Assembly (NCBI GenBank): GCA_905331475.1
Contig: CAJNYU010000495.1
Location: forward strand, 62,001-126,000
Reading direction: 5' to 3'
Length of the DNA stretch: 64,000 nucleotides
From: Rotaria socialis
Taxonomy: Eukaryota > Rotifera > Eurotatoria > Philodinida > Philodinidae
The stretch's first letter is position 1; each line of letters opens with the position of its first letter. The notes under the pieces were generated by a model. The model saw only the letters and a program-made list of their open reading frames with translations, had not been told where the DNA came from and did not search any database. Both the position numbers and the translations under genes were made by a program. Positions 47,180 to 61,200 of the stretch are shown here, piece by piece.

Positions 47180-50100
47180 TTATAAAGATACGTTTTGTTG
47201 ATTATTATCGAACAATTTCTTTATCTTTTTATGTATTTTATCTGCACAAAATATGATATATTGAATGTAATTTAATTGTAGCTCTACATAATAGTTTCTT
47301 CTTTCATCGAAAACTTTGACATGGACACAAAAATAATCTCATTGAATTTTAGCAAAAACTATATCCAAATTACCAGAATGAGATCAGCCGTTCAAACTGA
47401 TAAGAATTTTGTCGGATGACATCTTCTTGTCAGTAAGTCAAGATCTGTTTTCAAGCGACAATCTTCTATTAGAGCGTATATATAGAGTGAATCTTGACTA
47501 ACAGACAACAAGAAAACAGCCATCTGGAAAGAATAACAGTAAGAATGTGTATTAGTGTGTTTTCAAGATAAATTTATCTCATTGATATACACAATATATT
47601 TGACTGAATAGGGGCTGATGATGTACAGAATATTCCATCGGCATTCCATTAGAGATTTGCATTGAATATTTTTCAATTTTGTTTGGATATAGACATAATA
47701 ACACAATATGCTCTAGGTGAATTATAACAGAAATTCATGTTTCATATTATTGTAATAGTACGTATCCTCAGGAATTACTACAACAGATGATAAAAATAAC
47801 AATGCTCGAGGTAATAGTATTCTTTTAGGAATAGAATGTTAAGTTGAGTTTCATGTTTCCTAGAAGTTTGTATTGTGTAAAACGTTTGACATGCTCAGAA
47901 CGCAAAACACAAGAGACACGATTTTGTATTTCCTATTTAAATGAAGCTAACAGATAGTAGTTACAAAATTGTTTTTGACATTTTTTCATAAATATTTGCT
48001 ATAGGAGTTATTCGACATTACTTAACATGTGGTATTTCAATCCGGATAAGATACTTTGAACATTTCCTGCTAATTTGGGAATATGATTGTTATGTGCATT
48101 ACTTCATTTAATGATTAAATTATTCTTTGCGAAAAAAAAACTAATGACACGAGAATATGATTTGATAACAGACACAAAAGCTGTTGAACTATTCTGATTT
48201 TTAAATCTTCATCAAAAGATCTATAAAAATGATTTTTTTCTTCTGTTCATTCAGCTGTGAATCAAACGAAATGTGTGCGTGTGTATACTTTAAAGTAAAG
48301 CGTCGCTTTTATTTTTATACTTCTGTAACTAAACTATCAAAATACCACAGAACTCATCACGAAGAACTAAAATAGCTAATTAGTATTTTTGTTGGCTTGT
48401 GAATTCACAATAGAATCAAGATAAATTCAAACGCACGATTCATCGTCTGAAATAGAAAATATGTAAATCATAATTAGTACCAATTTTTCTCGCATTGAAA
48501 AAGTTTCGATTGACTTCAATGCTTTTGTATGTTACAAGATGATAAATTAACAAACTGGATAACTCTATATTGTATCTATGTGGTTGGTGTAATGATATAA
48601 ATAAATAACCAATATGTTTGATTCAGTAGAAGACCGACTTTATTTGATTATTTAAGATCTTTGAGTAGAATGAATGATCATTTTTTACATTAATAAATTT
48701 TGGATAGAATATTCATGATGAACACAGATCTAGATCGGTTACTTGAAATTCTATATCAGATTCTTATTATATATTTTATAATGATTTAAAATAAATCATA
48801 TCGAATTTCGTAAAATCTGATATTTTTCTTAATCGCATGTCTCTTGTTGTAGAAGTGTGCCAGTTATAGAAATAGTAAAAAATCAAAGTGCATTGTCGTC
48901 ATTACAACCACTGCTTAATATCAATACTGAGTGACAATGAATTGAACTGGCGAGGTATCCTGTGCATGCATATGATTATGCCAATGATTAATTATCAGCA
49001 ATATTCTAGAGTAGCTATTGAAAAGTTTCGATTATTAGGATGATATCAGATGAAATCGTGTGCTAAATGTGATAGATTATTTATTAGATGGCTGATTTTT
49101 GAGTCGCTTGTAAAAATCGATCTTAGTCGATCAGTGAAGCTTGATAACTTACACGATTCATTGCTATTTTCCTGATAGTATGTCATCATTTTGACAGCTA
49201 CAAAGAGTATCCTAACTCGAACTAATAAATGTTGATAACAGCTTATCTTTGATCGAGTGTAATCAATAACACTTAGTAGTTTTCTGATTTTTATCCGTCA
49301 TCACTAAATATCGAAACCTTAGGAGTGATGCAAAACTCTATGGTTTTATGTATCATCTATTGAACATTTGGTATAATCTCTTTTGCTGATAGCAAAGTAA
49401 TTCAACGATTAGCAAACAAAAATGACTCTTTATCAACAGAAATCGTTTATAATGCATCAACTTTCATCGTTAAACGTATTCGTAAACTTACATTACTACG
49501 AACATTGTTGAATAATAAAATACGTTTACTATTTCAGTATTGTCTAAAATATAATAAGTTGTTTTGATTGATCATCAAAGATAATTTAACACAAAAGTTA
49601 CAACACAGTCCTGCCTTTTTTTTGTATTCAAAATGAAATGAGTTCAAAACTATCTAGCAAAGAATCGAACAAATAACATTGAAATATGTATGTTCTTGAA
49701 TTTATATATGCTCTCAGCAAAAGACTTCTATTCAAGCATAAATCAAGGCAATATTTCTAATGAAATCAATTGATTGTTAAAAAGTGGACTAGAACAAGTA
49801 AACATATGATATCAATTGTAGGCATGACTTTCAAGAATGATATTTCCTTTGAAAAAATAAAAAAAACTGATGCAAGTTTATTTTTAGACTTCATTTTTTT
49901 TTGGAAGCAAACATTAGCTCGCGGTATTCCTCAATCGTATACTAAAATTTTCTTTTACTAGAATCGAATTCAGACAATATTTCTTTTTTTTTTGTTTGTT
50001 TGCAACTGTTCTTATGGAAATTTGAAGCAATATATTGTTTAATTACCAAACAGAATACATACTGTCATTGGGGGAATTGACACGAATGTTTAAAGGATTA

Positions 50101-51555
50101 AAACTTAACCCTACTCTATTTAAAATGTCAAGAGCATCGTCTCATCTTTACTCATGTTTTGTTATAAAGTGCAAACAATATCTCGTAGAATATCCTGTTA
50201 TTTATCATACACGTGTAGATAATAAGGATTTGAATGAAAGTAGTCATGTTACACTTTCAAAGCATAATTGACGATTGTTTTATTGTAAAAGTTTTCATTA
50301 CAACTTCTACTCTAATTAAGAGTGCATTGTAGTGAAAAGTACTTAATTGTACAAAATAAATATTAATTTATCCGATTGATTTAACAATAGTTTACGTAAT
50401 TGACTGTTGAAATTGTCCAAAATATAAGAAGAGAAGTCTTCTGTATGACTAAAGATGATATCTTATCAAAAAATCTTCAAATCATTGTGCTCATTTATTA
50501 GAATATAAAGAAATTGATGAATATGTGCATAAAATATTTAAAAGGAAAAGAAAAGAATAATAAATTCATTTTTTTATGAACTATAAATAGTCTTCTTTGA
50601 TCCATCGTTGTCTTGTTGAAATTCTTTGTTTTTATTTGTTCAAACCAATTAAAAGCAAGAATTATCTCATTATATTGTTTCATTTACTCAAAGCATCATA
50701 CAGTGTGTTTGACAATTCACTTGATGCCACTGGCATACGATCAGTTATTTTACACTCTTCAAACAAAAGCTATGAAAGAATATTTGCCCTTTTTTTCCTT
50801 TCAAGGACAGTTACGATTTCTGTTATTAGAATTTTATCAGTGACCTAAAAATAGATCGATATTGAGTCAATATCGTAACTAAGATCGACAAATAATCAAG
50901 CAATTATTCAGTAAAAATAGAATGATAGAATAAAGCAAGTTATTATATGTGTAAGTTGAATCATCTTGTTAATTATTAAAAAAGAGCAGTGAAAGAATTC
51001 TAATTGACTATAGAGAAAAATCGATAACTATCTGAATCTAGTTGAATAAAATATTTGTATCTACTATTGTAAGTAGTATCTTATCGGTCGAAAAAGTTTG
51101 TTAGATAACAAGTGAAGCTTGAATATTGTAATGATCAAAGTCTGGTTATTCTCCGTGTCGTTCGTCTCCTTCTCATTCTACTCGCAAATAACTCGTTGAA
51201 TGAATATGTAAAGTAATTACAGAGGAATATGATTACGTGTTCACAAGAGTTTCAGACATAATTAAGAATAAGAGTTAGAAAATTATTAAACAAGAAATAA
51301 AACATCGAAACTATTGTAAGACGGTCAAATTTTGATGAAAGTTACTGTTGAGTTAACCTTGTCATAGATCAGATTGGATCGTAAAAAAGCTCTGTGTGCA
51401 TATGTTCGTTTGTCAAGGCCAGTCTATCATCTGTACAAATGTCTATTTCTTCATCAGTACTTGTGTGTCGACGGCACATCACTTGCATAATCCTCATGGC
51501 ATACCAAATATGTGTGAGAGATGCCAATCATCCGTTCGTTTCTTGTGCCTGCCTG
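47180..51555. other. Long intergenic region with possible relics
   Basis: No recognised gene over 4.4 kb. Open patches at 49770-49961, 50035-50271 and 50597-50848 look more protein-like than the flanks (for example NYQTEYILSLGELTRMFKGL) but have no assigned family and no connecting splice frame. May be a decayed gene. Confidence 0.35.
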
Positions 51556-51561
51556 GCTGCC

Positions 51562-51600
51562 TATAAATAGAATCCATATAAAAGAAGGTCATTCAGCACC
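51562..51600 (+). promoter_or_regulatory. TATA-box promoter candidate for the downstream disordered-protein gene
   Basis: TATAAATA at 51562-51569 is followed 20-30 bp later by GGTCATTCAGCACC, an initiator-like TCATTC. The context is GC-richer than the flanks. The first coding ATG on this strand with an acceptor before it is at 54172, so an untranslated leader with a 5' intron would be needed. Inference. Confidence 0.4.
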
Positions 51601-54155
51601 TTCATCGTTTACTGGAAACCATACTGAATAGACCTTCTCGCTTTCTGCTATTACATACGTGTGTTAGTTTTTTGTCTCTGCCTCTGTCTCTCTCTCTCTG
51701 TTCTTCTTCTCTCGTCACACACTTGCATGATATTTTGTATAACTGTATGTCCTCGTCACCGATAAGAAAAGTAGATGAACATACGTATATACATGATTTA
51801 TCACCGAAACACACAAAAAGGAGTGAAGTACAATAGTAAAGTGAAGACATAGACGGGACGAATAGGTTAGGCATTGAGATTGATTTATGTGCACGACAAT
51901 TATTAAGGTACGGATGTTTATATAGTAATATCTAAAGATTTATTCAAAAGAAGAGAAAATAAAGATATTTCTCTATCATAATTATACTAATGATTTGGTG
52001 ATTTGTCTATTAGACCGTCACAATAAATAAGAAAAACAGTGATAGCATGTAAATGAGAAACATCCGAGTATAATATTCGGATATTTACCTATTTGTATTT
52101 ATTATTATGTTCTTTTTTGGCGAACTTTCATATTACTTGCAAGCACTTTCGCTTGTATACAATATATATATATATATATATATATATTCTTATTACGCGC
52201 ATGATTGATTTATTCATTATTGATCGGAATGAACAAAAGAAGATAACAAGACGAAATAGACCTAAATAGTAACTCACTAAGATATATCTTTTCTTCGACC
52301 TCGCTGTCGATAACCCTTCATTTCAACCTCTACTATTTATACACAATATAGTTTAGTACGATTCATATCTATCAGGATATTAATTGACACACAGGTATTA
52401 TGTACTTCTCCTTCATAAATATACCATTACTATTAATTACAATCGTGAGAGGGAGAGAGCGTCGGCGATGTGCAAGTAACAGTCATGCATTAGCTATACA
52501 TTATCATGTAACAAAATGTCATGTCAATAGACAATACATATAAATGTGAATAAGGACTCAACGAGAAATAGAGTGGTTAAATGCATTGGTGATCTCATTA
52601 AGCATTCTGAACAAGACGGTAGCATATTTTTCGAAATTATTTTTCTATTTGCTTATGTGCTGATAAGTCTCATGTTTTCTCTCTGCAAAAGTTAGTTTTA
52701 TTTTAATTTCTTTTTGAGTTTGCTCAATTAGTTTACCGATTCACTATACAAGAGAAGGCAATTTATGAAAAAATCAATTGTCTATCTAACCTATAACCAC
52801 CAATGAAAACTATTGATATATTCTGGATTCGGTTCGATAAGCCCCAAGGTATCATTTTTATCTGTGCAATCCAAGGCTATGATTTAGATAGGGTGCGACA
52901 GATAGAGAGAAGAAAAGTAATATGTCAATCCTTTCTCATATTAATCATCACATAAAAAGCTTACCACAAAAGCCATCTTCGTATAAATATGTTGTAATTT
53001 TTCATACATTGTTTAGTTTCATGTGACATTGATTAAAATAATCTTGTAATATTGTCTGTCTGTAAAACGAAACTGTTAATCGCGGAAGAGAAAGGAAAAA
53101 AATAATTTGCTGATCAAGACACCTACAACGTACATAATATATACTACATACACCTACATTTTCTTGTCGTTTTGATATAAATTGAATTTAAGTTGATGGA
53201 CCAATGTTACAACATTGACATACGTAGGTAGTAAATGTGCACATGAAGGATGTGCTCCTTTTCTTTCTTTTCCTTTTAAACACTTTACCATACATATTGA
53301 TTGTATAGTACATTATAGTAACCCTATCATTCGACTAATCCCTGTTGAAATGTTGCTGCCGAATGAATTCTTTCTTTCCCGTTGCTTTTGTTTTTATATA
53401 ACATTAAATTTTGAAAGGAAAAAAACCGACAGGATTAGGAGCACACACCTGCTTAATTTTATATATTTTACCATCGACCAAATTAGAATCATTGAACAAT
53501 CATAATAATTATTATTTTTAATCTTTTGTTTTCAAAAAGAAAATATGTTTCATCAATTCAATTTGGCTAAGTAAGACTCCCATTGTATTCATATTTATGT
53601 TTACTTAATGTGACTGCTTTCTCTCTCTCTCTCTCTCTCTCTCTTTTATCGTGTGTCCGTATATTGTCATTCAATTTGTGATTCTTAGACCATTTTTTTG
53701 TTCTTTATTTTACCTTTCCTTTTTTTCAATACTTGTCTGTTTATTTCTATTATTGTACTTCATAGAGATGAGAGACATTCTCAGGCAAATAATAACATTC
53801 AATCACAGTATGGTCATTTAAGCGGATAAAATTCTAACTAAATCGAACAATTTAACAATAGAGTAATGCTATTCTGGCACCATTCTTTGCCTGAAGGGAA
53901 GTTCGCTTCTATGCATGTGCATGCATATATATATATATATCCTCGTTTCTTTTTTTCATTTTGCTAGCTCCTTTTTTTTTATTCTACTCGTTCACTTTTC
54001 ATTCTTGATGTGATGATGACTTCAAATATTAGTAAAGTCAAATAAAAACTTGATTAACAAGTGTTGTCCATGTATTTTTCTCTCTGTCTCTCTGTGTTAT
54101 TACCATTTTTTAGTCATTCTGCATTACTCGAGTCTTATCATATTCTTTTTTTATA
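51600..54155. other. Presumed 5' leader and first intron(s) of the large plus-strand gene
   Basis: No coding sequence supported. Contains (TA)n at 52164-52187, a (CT)n run at 53621-53643, and a (TA)n at 53925-53940. Short ORFs (51602-51874 minus, 53215-53505 plus) have no motif. Confidence 0.35.
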
Positions 54156-54171
54156 GATCTCCAAAGTCATT

Positions 54172-57100
54172 ATGTCACCAACATCATCATCGTCTACCAT
54201 CTATGATCATTTGATGATTAATTTTCATCAACAACCTAAAATTTTTATTAGAAATAATGCAATATCATCAAATACTTCATATGATCTTTCGAATAAATTA
54301 AATTCATCAAATTCAAAATCGAATTGTAATAATTTATTAATATCTCGAAAACCAAAATCGATACCACCGGATAGAGAGCAAAGACCAAAGCGACGATATA
54401 CAATTACAGATGTAACTATGCCAGAACCTATTGTAAGTTGTTCAGTGAGTAATCAAGCATACGATAAAGCAATTATAAAAAAACCTTCAACGCCTTCGAA
54501 TATTTCATCGGTATCAAAAGAAATAAATTCAACACGTTTTCATTCACCACTATCAAATAATATTCAAAATAAACAAATGGATTTTCGTCCATTAATTATA
54601 AATGGGCGTCGACGATTTACTACAATTACTTCAACATCACCAATGATTATTGTTAAAAAAAAATCTCCATCTCCTATGAATAATATTTCTTCGGAGCAAG
54701 TACGTATATAAAATCTATCAATGATATGTACATGAGATTTTTCTTTTATCCGTCTACTCTATATAATTCTAGAAACAATTGCGTCGCTCGATTCCTGTCA
54801 ATATTACTAGTACACCAATAGTTGTTAGTGCTGTGATAACATCATCAGTATCTTCTTCTTCTCCTTCTTCTCCTTCTGCTACGTCGACAAATGTGGGTAC
54901 CATTTCTGTACCAATTCAAGTGATAAAAACCCAGAAAAACAATCAAGATAATAATAATAATAGTATTTCCACTGCTAATAAAACAAACGAACGTCAGAAA
55001 GGTTACCGTTACGTGCCAAAACAATTACGGCAAGTCAAATCAACAATAACAAACGAAAACGTACAAAATGATCAGTTGTCATCATTGCTTGTAAATGTAA
55101 GTTAAACAAGACTTTTTCTAGTAACATATTTCTTTTGGCCATGATTTGCTTCTTTTCTTAACATCTGTCCTTATTTATACTCTACGAGCCGTTAGTGAGT
55201 TTATCATAAACGCAAAAGCTCAAGCAATTAAGGAACCCAATACGCTGCTTGTTCTTTCAACAATTATACTTTTTACTGACGCTAGACAAGAGCACAAGAA
55301 GGATAATGAATAATGATGATAGTGGGTTACTTTTGTTTGTTGCTTTCGACAACTATCAGAACTATACTCTCTGGGTGGATGTGCATGTGTCTAATCATTA
55401 GAACAATCTGTATGTGTGCATATATGTAAGATACCTAAAATTCTTGCCTTCTTCTTTTTTTCTTTTCTCTTTGTGCCATTCTCTTTTACATTTTCTCTGT
55501 CTCTAGTTCTCTCGCATGTTTTTTCTTTTGCTTATCGTGCAAAGTTATTTGTCGTGTGAAAAAAAAGAAGACAAACGAACGAGCTGGATTCTCTGTACTT
55601 TCTTCTCTGCTCCATATACTTTTGGATATGAAGCGTACTACCACGCGACATACATAATATACATTCTAACAACTAATTCAAGGCTATAATTTATTTGTAT
55701 ATGTGCATATCTACGTATTTTAGGATGATGATAATGGATCAGCAAGAATGTTTTCTTCATCTTCAGCTGTGGGAAATGGCAATAGTCATAATTCAGCAAT
55801 GATGATGGATTCAAATGTACTTCGTTTAATTCGTCGTTATGATCCAATAGCTGCAAGTGCCATTTGTATCAGAGGTCGTCGATCACTTGAAAGTAGTCGA
55901 CGCGGATTGCATGAAGATAATGGAAAATTAAACTCATCCTTAACATCTAGTGTTTCTTCAGCTTCGTGTTCATTTTTACCTCAACGAACACCAATATTTA
56001 CATCGTCACATGAAGATAATTACTCGGTAAAACAGCCATTAACACCTCGTCTTCAACATCAACAAACAATTTATGAGCATGACGGGTCGCAATCATCATC
56101 ATCATTACATAGAGGTAATTCAGTTCGACCAATTCTTAAATATACTCCACCAATATCGCGTACTGATTTAAATTTTCAATCTAAAAAGACTAAACCACTA
56201 AGTAAAGCACTATCTATTGAAATTGAGCCACATGTTCCACCGCCATTAACAACAGTATCAAATGAAAATACAATTAGTTGTCAACCATTAATCACAACTG
56301 GCACAAAACGAGTGTGTGCAGCAATAAGTAAATCAGAATGGGACTTACGTTCTCAAATTGATCCTTGTTCTAATAATGTACCATCATCACCATCTACGTT
56401 TCCTGTTCGACCTCCTTCACCACATACAATAATCAATCAACAACAGGAAAAAGAATCTTATCAAGCATTAGTTGATCGAAATCAATGTTCAATCGGAACT
56501 AAAACTAATAATGAAGAGGATGAAGATATTAGTGGTATCCGTGAATGCTCTTCATTTAATACAACTGGTTCATGTATTGAAAAACTTAAACAAATATTTA
56601 ATACAAAAGCATCACTCGATTTAACAACTTCATCAACAAATAAACAATCACAACTAGATGATTCAATAGAAACAAATCTTAATCGACATTTAAATACGAC
56701 TGGAACAAATAAGAATGAAACAGATTTACCATCAGTAACATCTCCAATTGTTCAAAAAAAATCTAATAAAAATTCAATTGAATCACAAACCCATACAATA
56801 TCAAGTGATAGTCTCATTAAACCAACCATCATTAATCAAGAAGGCACACCAACAACTTCACCATTATTAAAACGACCTGTACTTAAAAGTCAAAAAGCTT
56901 CTGATAGGTAGGTTAAAATTAGTTTTAACTTATCGATAAATATAAAAATGATGATAACAAAGAAAAAAAAAGATAAATTTCTCAATTTGATTGACAATTA
57001 GGTTCGTGTACTATAGCAATCTTGCATTATAAGAATGAATGACATCGTCATATGAATTGTCCATTATTTCTATGTCGCCCACACTTTATTTAGTGGTTCT

Positions 57101-58229
57101 CTACTATAATTTACTGCGTATAACACGCCAGTCGTCATTTGTTATTGAGCTGCACGTTTTTCAGCACCACTAACACTAGTACTGATTAAATTACATATCA
57201 TGCCAATGACTATTCGCAAGCTTTCTGTCGTTGTACACAACGTACAAACGATACAAATAGCAATAAAACGACAACATAGAAAAAAAGAGAGACGCTTTCG
57301 AGAGTAACGTGTAAGAATTAACTGTAGAACTGAAAGCCAATCGGTATGTAACATCGCTCTAGGCATTAAAAATGAATGGCGAGAGTTTCTTTCTCTTTTT
57401 TTCTTCTTGAAATAAGAAAATGAAATAAACATCAATCTAACTACATTACGTCCAAAAGAAAATGAAGTGTTCTAAAAAAATCCTACTCGTTACTCTCTTG
57501 AACTTGAGCATGAACATGAACATACCTATACAATTATTAGTCAATCAACAGTTAGTTACTATAATATACTATATAAAACAACAGACAAGGTCAACTTCTT
57601 TTTTCCCCGTTTACAACCGAGACGAATATATGCATAAATCTGTATCAGCATTCATCACTCATCGATTGTTAATATATTTTCTCTTATTTCATACTATATG
57701 AACAATATTTACTTATATATATATATGTCTATGTACGTGTCATGGTTTTTGTTCACAATGTATACGTCAATACTTGACATAGATTGTCTGTCTGTGTCTC
57801 ATTGGTTCGAATGAATAAAAACATCAACGAGCAATTTAGGATTAGTAATGATTAAGAACATGTTCGAATCAATTTTTAATCATCTATATATCCTAGCAAC
57901 ACATCGATAAATCAAGGAAAGAGAAAGTGAGAGACAAAAAGAAACAGCGAAAAAATACCTATGAGTTATCATAACTGACCCCAAAGATTCATTGTGTAGA
58001 ACGAAAGAAAAAGATAAGCGATGAAGTTCATGTCTTTACTTTCTTCCCTTCAAAAACTTGTTCTGTATATGAACAATATCTAGTCTTTTATCTTGTTCTG
58101 TATTTGTGTTGAACGAAGATCAAGAAAAGGTACAACACAGAAATCAAAACTAAATAGAAACAGATAGTCTCGTTCTCTTCATCGACTACAACTGATGTGT
58201 GTGTGTGCGATAAATTCTAAATATTTCGA

Positions 58230-58271
<42 letters not shown>

Positions 58272-61200
58272 TTCTCTTTCTTGTTATATACAGCTGATAG
58301 ACTGAGGGATTGATTTTTTGTTTGACATTACTTGTGTTTCAGTGAAAAAGCAGTTGTTATTTTTGTTATGATGGCTCTTCATTTTATGTCTTACTGTAAT
58401 AATTAAAGCCTTTCCTTTTATTACAGAAAAATTATATGATTAGTTTTTAACTGAATATAACATTTTGTAAATTAGTATTCATTGGCTCCCATATCTACAT
58501 CTATTTATTTTAGTACTGATTCACTTAATCGTTCAAATAGTAGCAGTTTAATGCCATCATCAGAACTTTCGTATGATGCTTATCGTTTTCGTCGTTTAAA
58601 TGAACATGATCAAATGACAAGAACACGTTTAAGAAATGTAGCTAAAGTTGAACCATATTCAATAAATACAAATATGGTTCGTCCACTTTATCAATCATCA
58701 TCTTCAAAACCAATGGCAACAACAATAATGGCCCAATCTCAATCGCGTACTGCACTAAATAGTATGGGTAATACTTCAACTAATTCATCAACATCTTCAG
58801 CTGCATCTCTTAGTGGTACTATTCGTCATCCTAATGTTCGCGACTCAGATTTTCTTGTACCAAATCCTGCATATTCAACACCACCTCCTCCTCAACTATC
58901 ACACACATGTCACCCTCCATCAACTTCTTCGTCTCTTGCGACACCACTAACAACATCAATGTTATTATCGGAATCGCTTTCACATGGTTCACCCCGTCGA
59001 TTACCGAATACGAGTAACCCTTCATTATTTAATGCACATTCTAATAGTTTGGCTTCATCAGTAAATAATTCTAAGCAGAGATATCAATCGTCTACACAAC
59101 CAGATTTACATTCTGGAAAGGTAATATATATATATATATATATAACAGAGAAAAAGAGAAAAAGAGCAACAGACACTATTTGACATTTTAATCATTTACT
59201 TTTCATTATAACAACTAGTTTAAGATTGTTCGATAGTTGCACAATCTTAATGAAATTTCATCATTTGAAAAAATTACTCTATTTAAAAATAAAGATTTAC
59301 GATCAATAAATATTAGTCATGTATACTTTTTTTTAATTTTCCTAGAACATTTATTCTCCTTCAATGTATCGCAATGGACTCGGTACGACGACAGTCAATA
59401 AAAGTAATAATTATGAAGAATTTGATAATTATACACCGCTTACTTCATACCATTATCGACCAAAAGAACATGCTTCATCAACAACAGCAATTAATTCCTC
59501 GTTAACGAATAGTCATCATCAATCTCAAGGATTAATATGTGTACCACAAATTGAACAACCGCAACATGAACGATTGAATAATGGACAACAACAACAGCAA
59601 CAGCCACGTCGTCGTTTTCAACGACGTAAACAAATGAAACGTTCAAAAAGTGCAGATCTATATCAAGAGCCTACATCTATATCATCAAAAAGTCAAAACA
59701 ATGATAATAGCTGCTTTTTTCCATCAACAACTAATAATGAATCAAATAGATATCATCATCAACAATCAAGAAGTCGTGATTTAATAGGAGGAGGAGGAGG
59801 AGGAAGAGGAGAAGGAGATGGAAATCTATCACCATCATCATCGTCATCATCATTATCAACAGCTAATACTGAACACGTTAATCGTGCATCTTTACTTCGT
59901 TATAAATCATTAGATTCGATGACATTTAATAATCGAACAGCTAGTCTTCACGGAAAAAATAGCAACCGAAGAAACTTATCGAAACCAACAAATGCTGATT
60001 TCGATAGTGATGATTCAATTTGTGGAATACCAAAACCTAGAAAGTAAGATATCATTTAAAGTTTTATTTTTTCATTTTATAAGAAAATCATATCTAGTTG
60101 ACAGCAATTATGTAAATATATATATATATATATTGTTTTCAACCTGTATGTTTTTTTTAACCATCATCAAATTAGACCAAACTGATCCTGACTTTTTGAA
60201 TACATACTGCTTTATTTTGCTGTGTTCAATATGCTTGTAATGCGCATTAATAGTTTTTTTTTGTGTATATCTGCATCCCCTTGATTTCTTCCCTTGTTGA
60301 ATGTAATATTGCATTTAGTTCAACATTGCTGCCCAAGTATGCATGATAATTATATTTATATACGCAAATAGATAGATATACGGCAATGTTTTTATCCACG
60401 TTTTAACCTTTGCTCAGGTGATGCATTTGTAGCATGCATTGATGTGCTTGGTTTTTTGTTTGATTGATATCAAACTTGGCTATGTCACATAAACATATAT
60501 TATTTTGCTGTCAACTAGATAGGCGTTCGGAAATTGATCATCAAACAAAATCAATTCGTCTTCTCTTCCTTGTAGGACCAATGGACGGTAAATGAATATG
60601 TACAACAATACAATGCGTCTCCATACTATAAATTACAATATCTTTTTCTTCCTTATCTTTGTATTTTTACTTTCTTTAATGTTATATCAATCGGGCCAGT
60701 ATTTATTTATACGTCTGTTTTATATAATGACAAAACAAGCTACAAAAAAAACAATTTTTTTTCTTTCTTTAAATAAGCGTGCATTTTCAATTTTTATATC
60801 AAGATTTTTTTTCTTTTGTTATTGTGTAGTCTTTCAGAGTGCTCACTTTTTCTTTCTATTGACTATATATGAATATATTTTATTTCATTAAACATTTTTC
60901 TTATCTAAGATCCATGAGAAAAATATGTAGTGTTGATCATCGTTCACTTCATGTCTTTGTTCATTTTTCTTTTTTCTTGTTTTTTCATGTATTGTCGGTC
61001 TAATTTGATGATGTGACAATCAATTACCAACAAATGACATTTAAATGCAGAAAAAATTGCTTATCTTACTTTTAATTTGTAAATAATTAGAGTATTTACA
61101 TATTTGAACCAGTATGGACTAAATTTAGGCACATACGAAATCCTATCCATATGGTATAAAGATTGTTGATATACAATGTTAATGCTCCCTACCCGTCAAC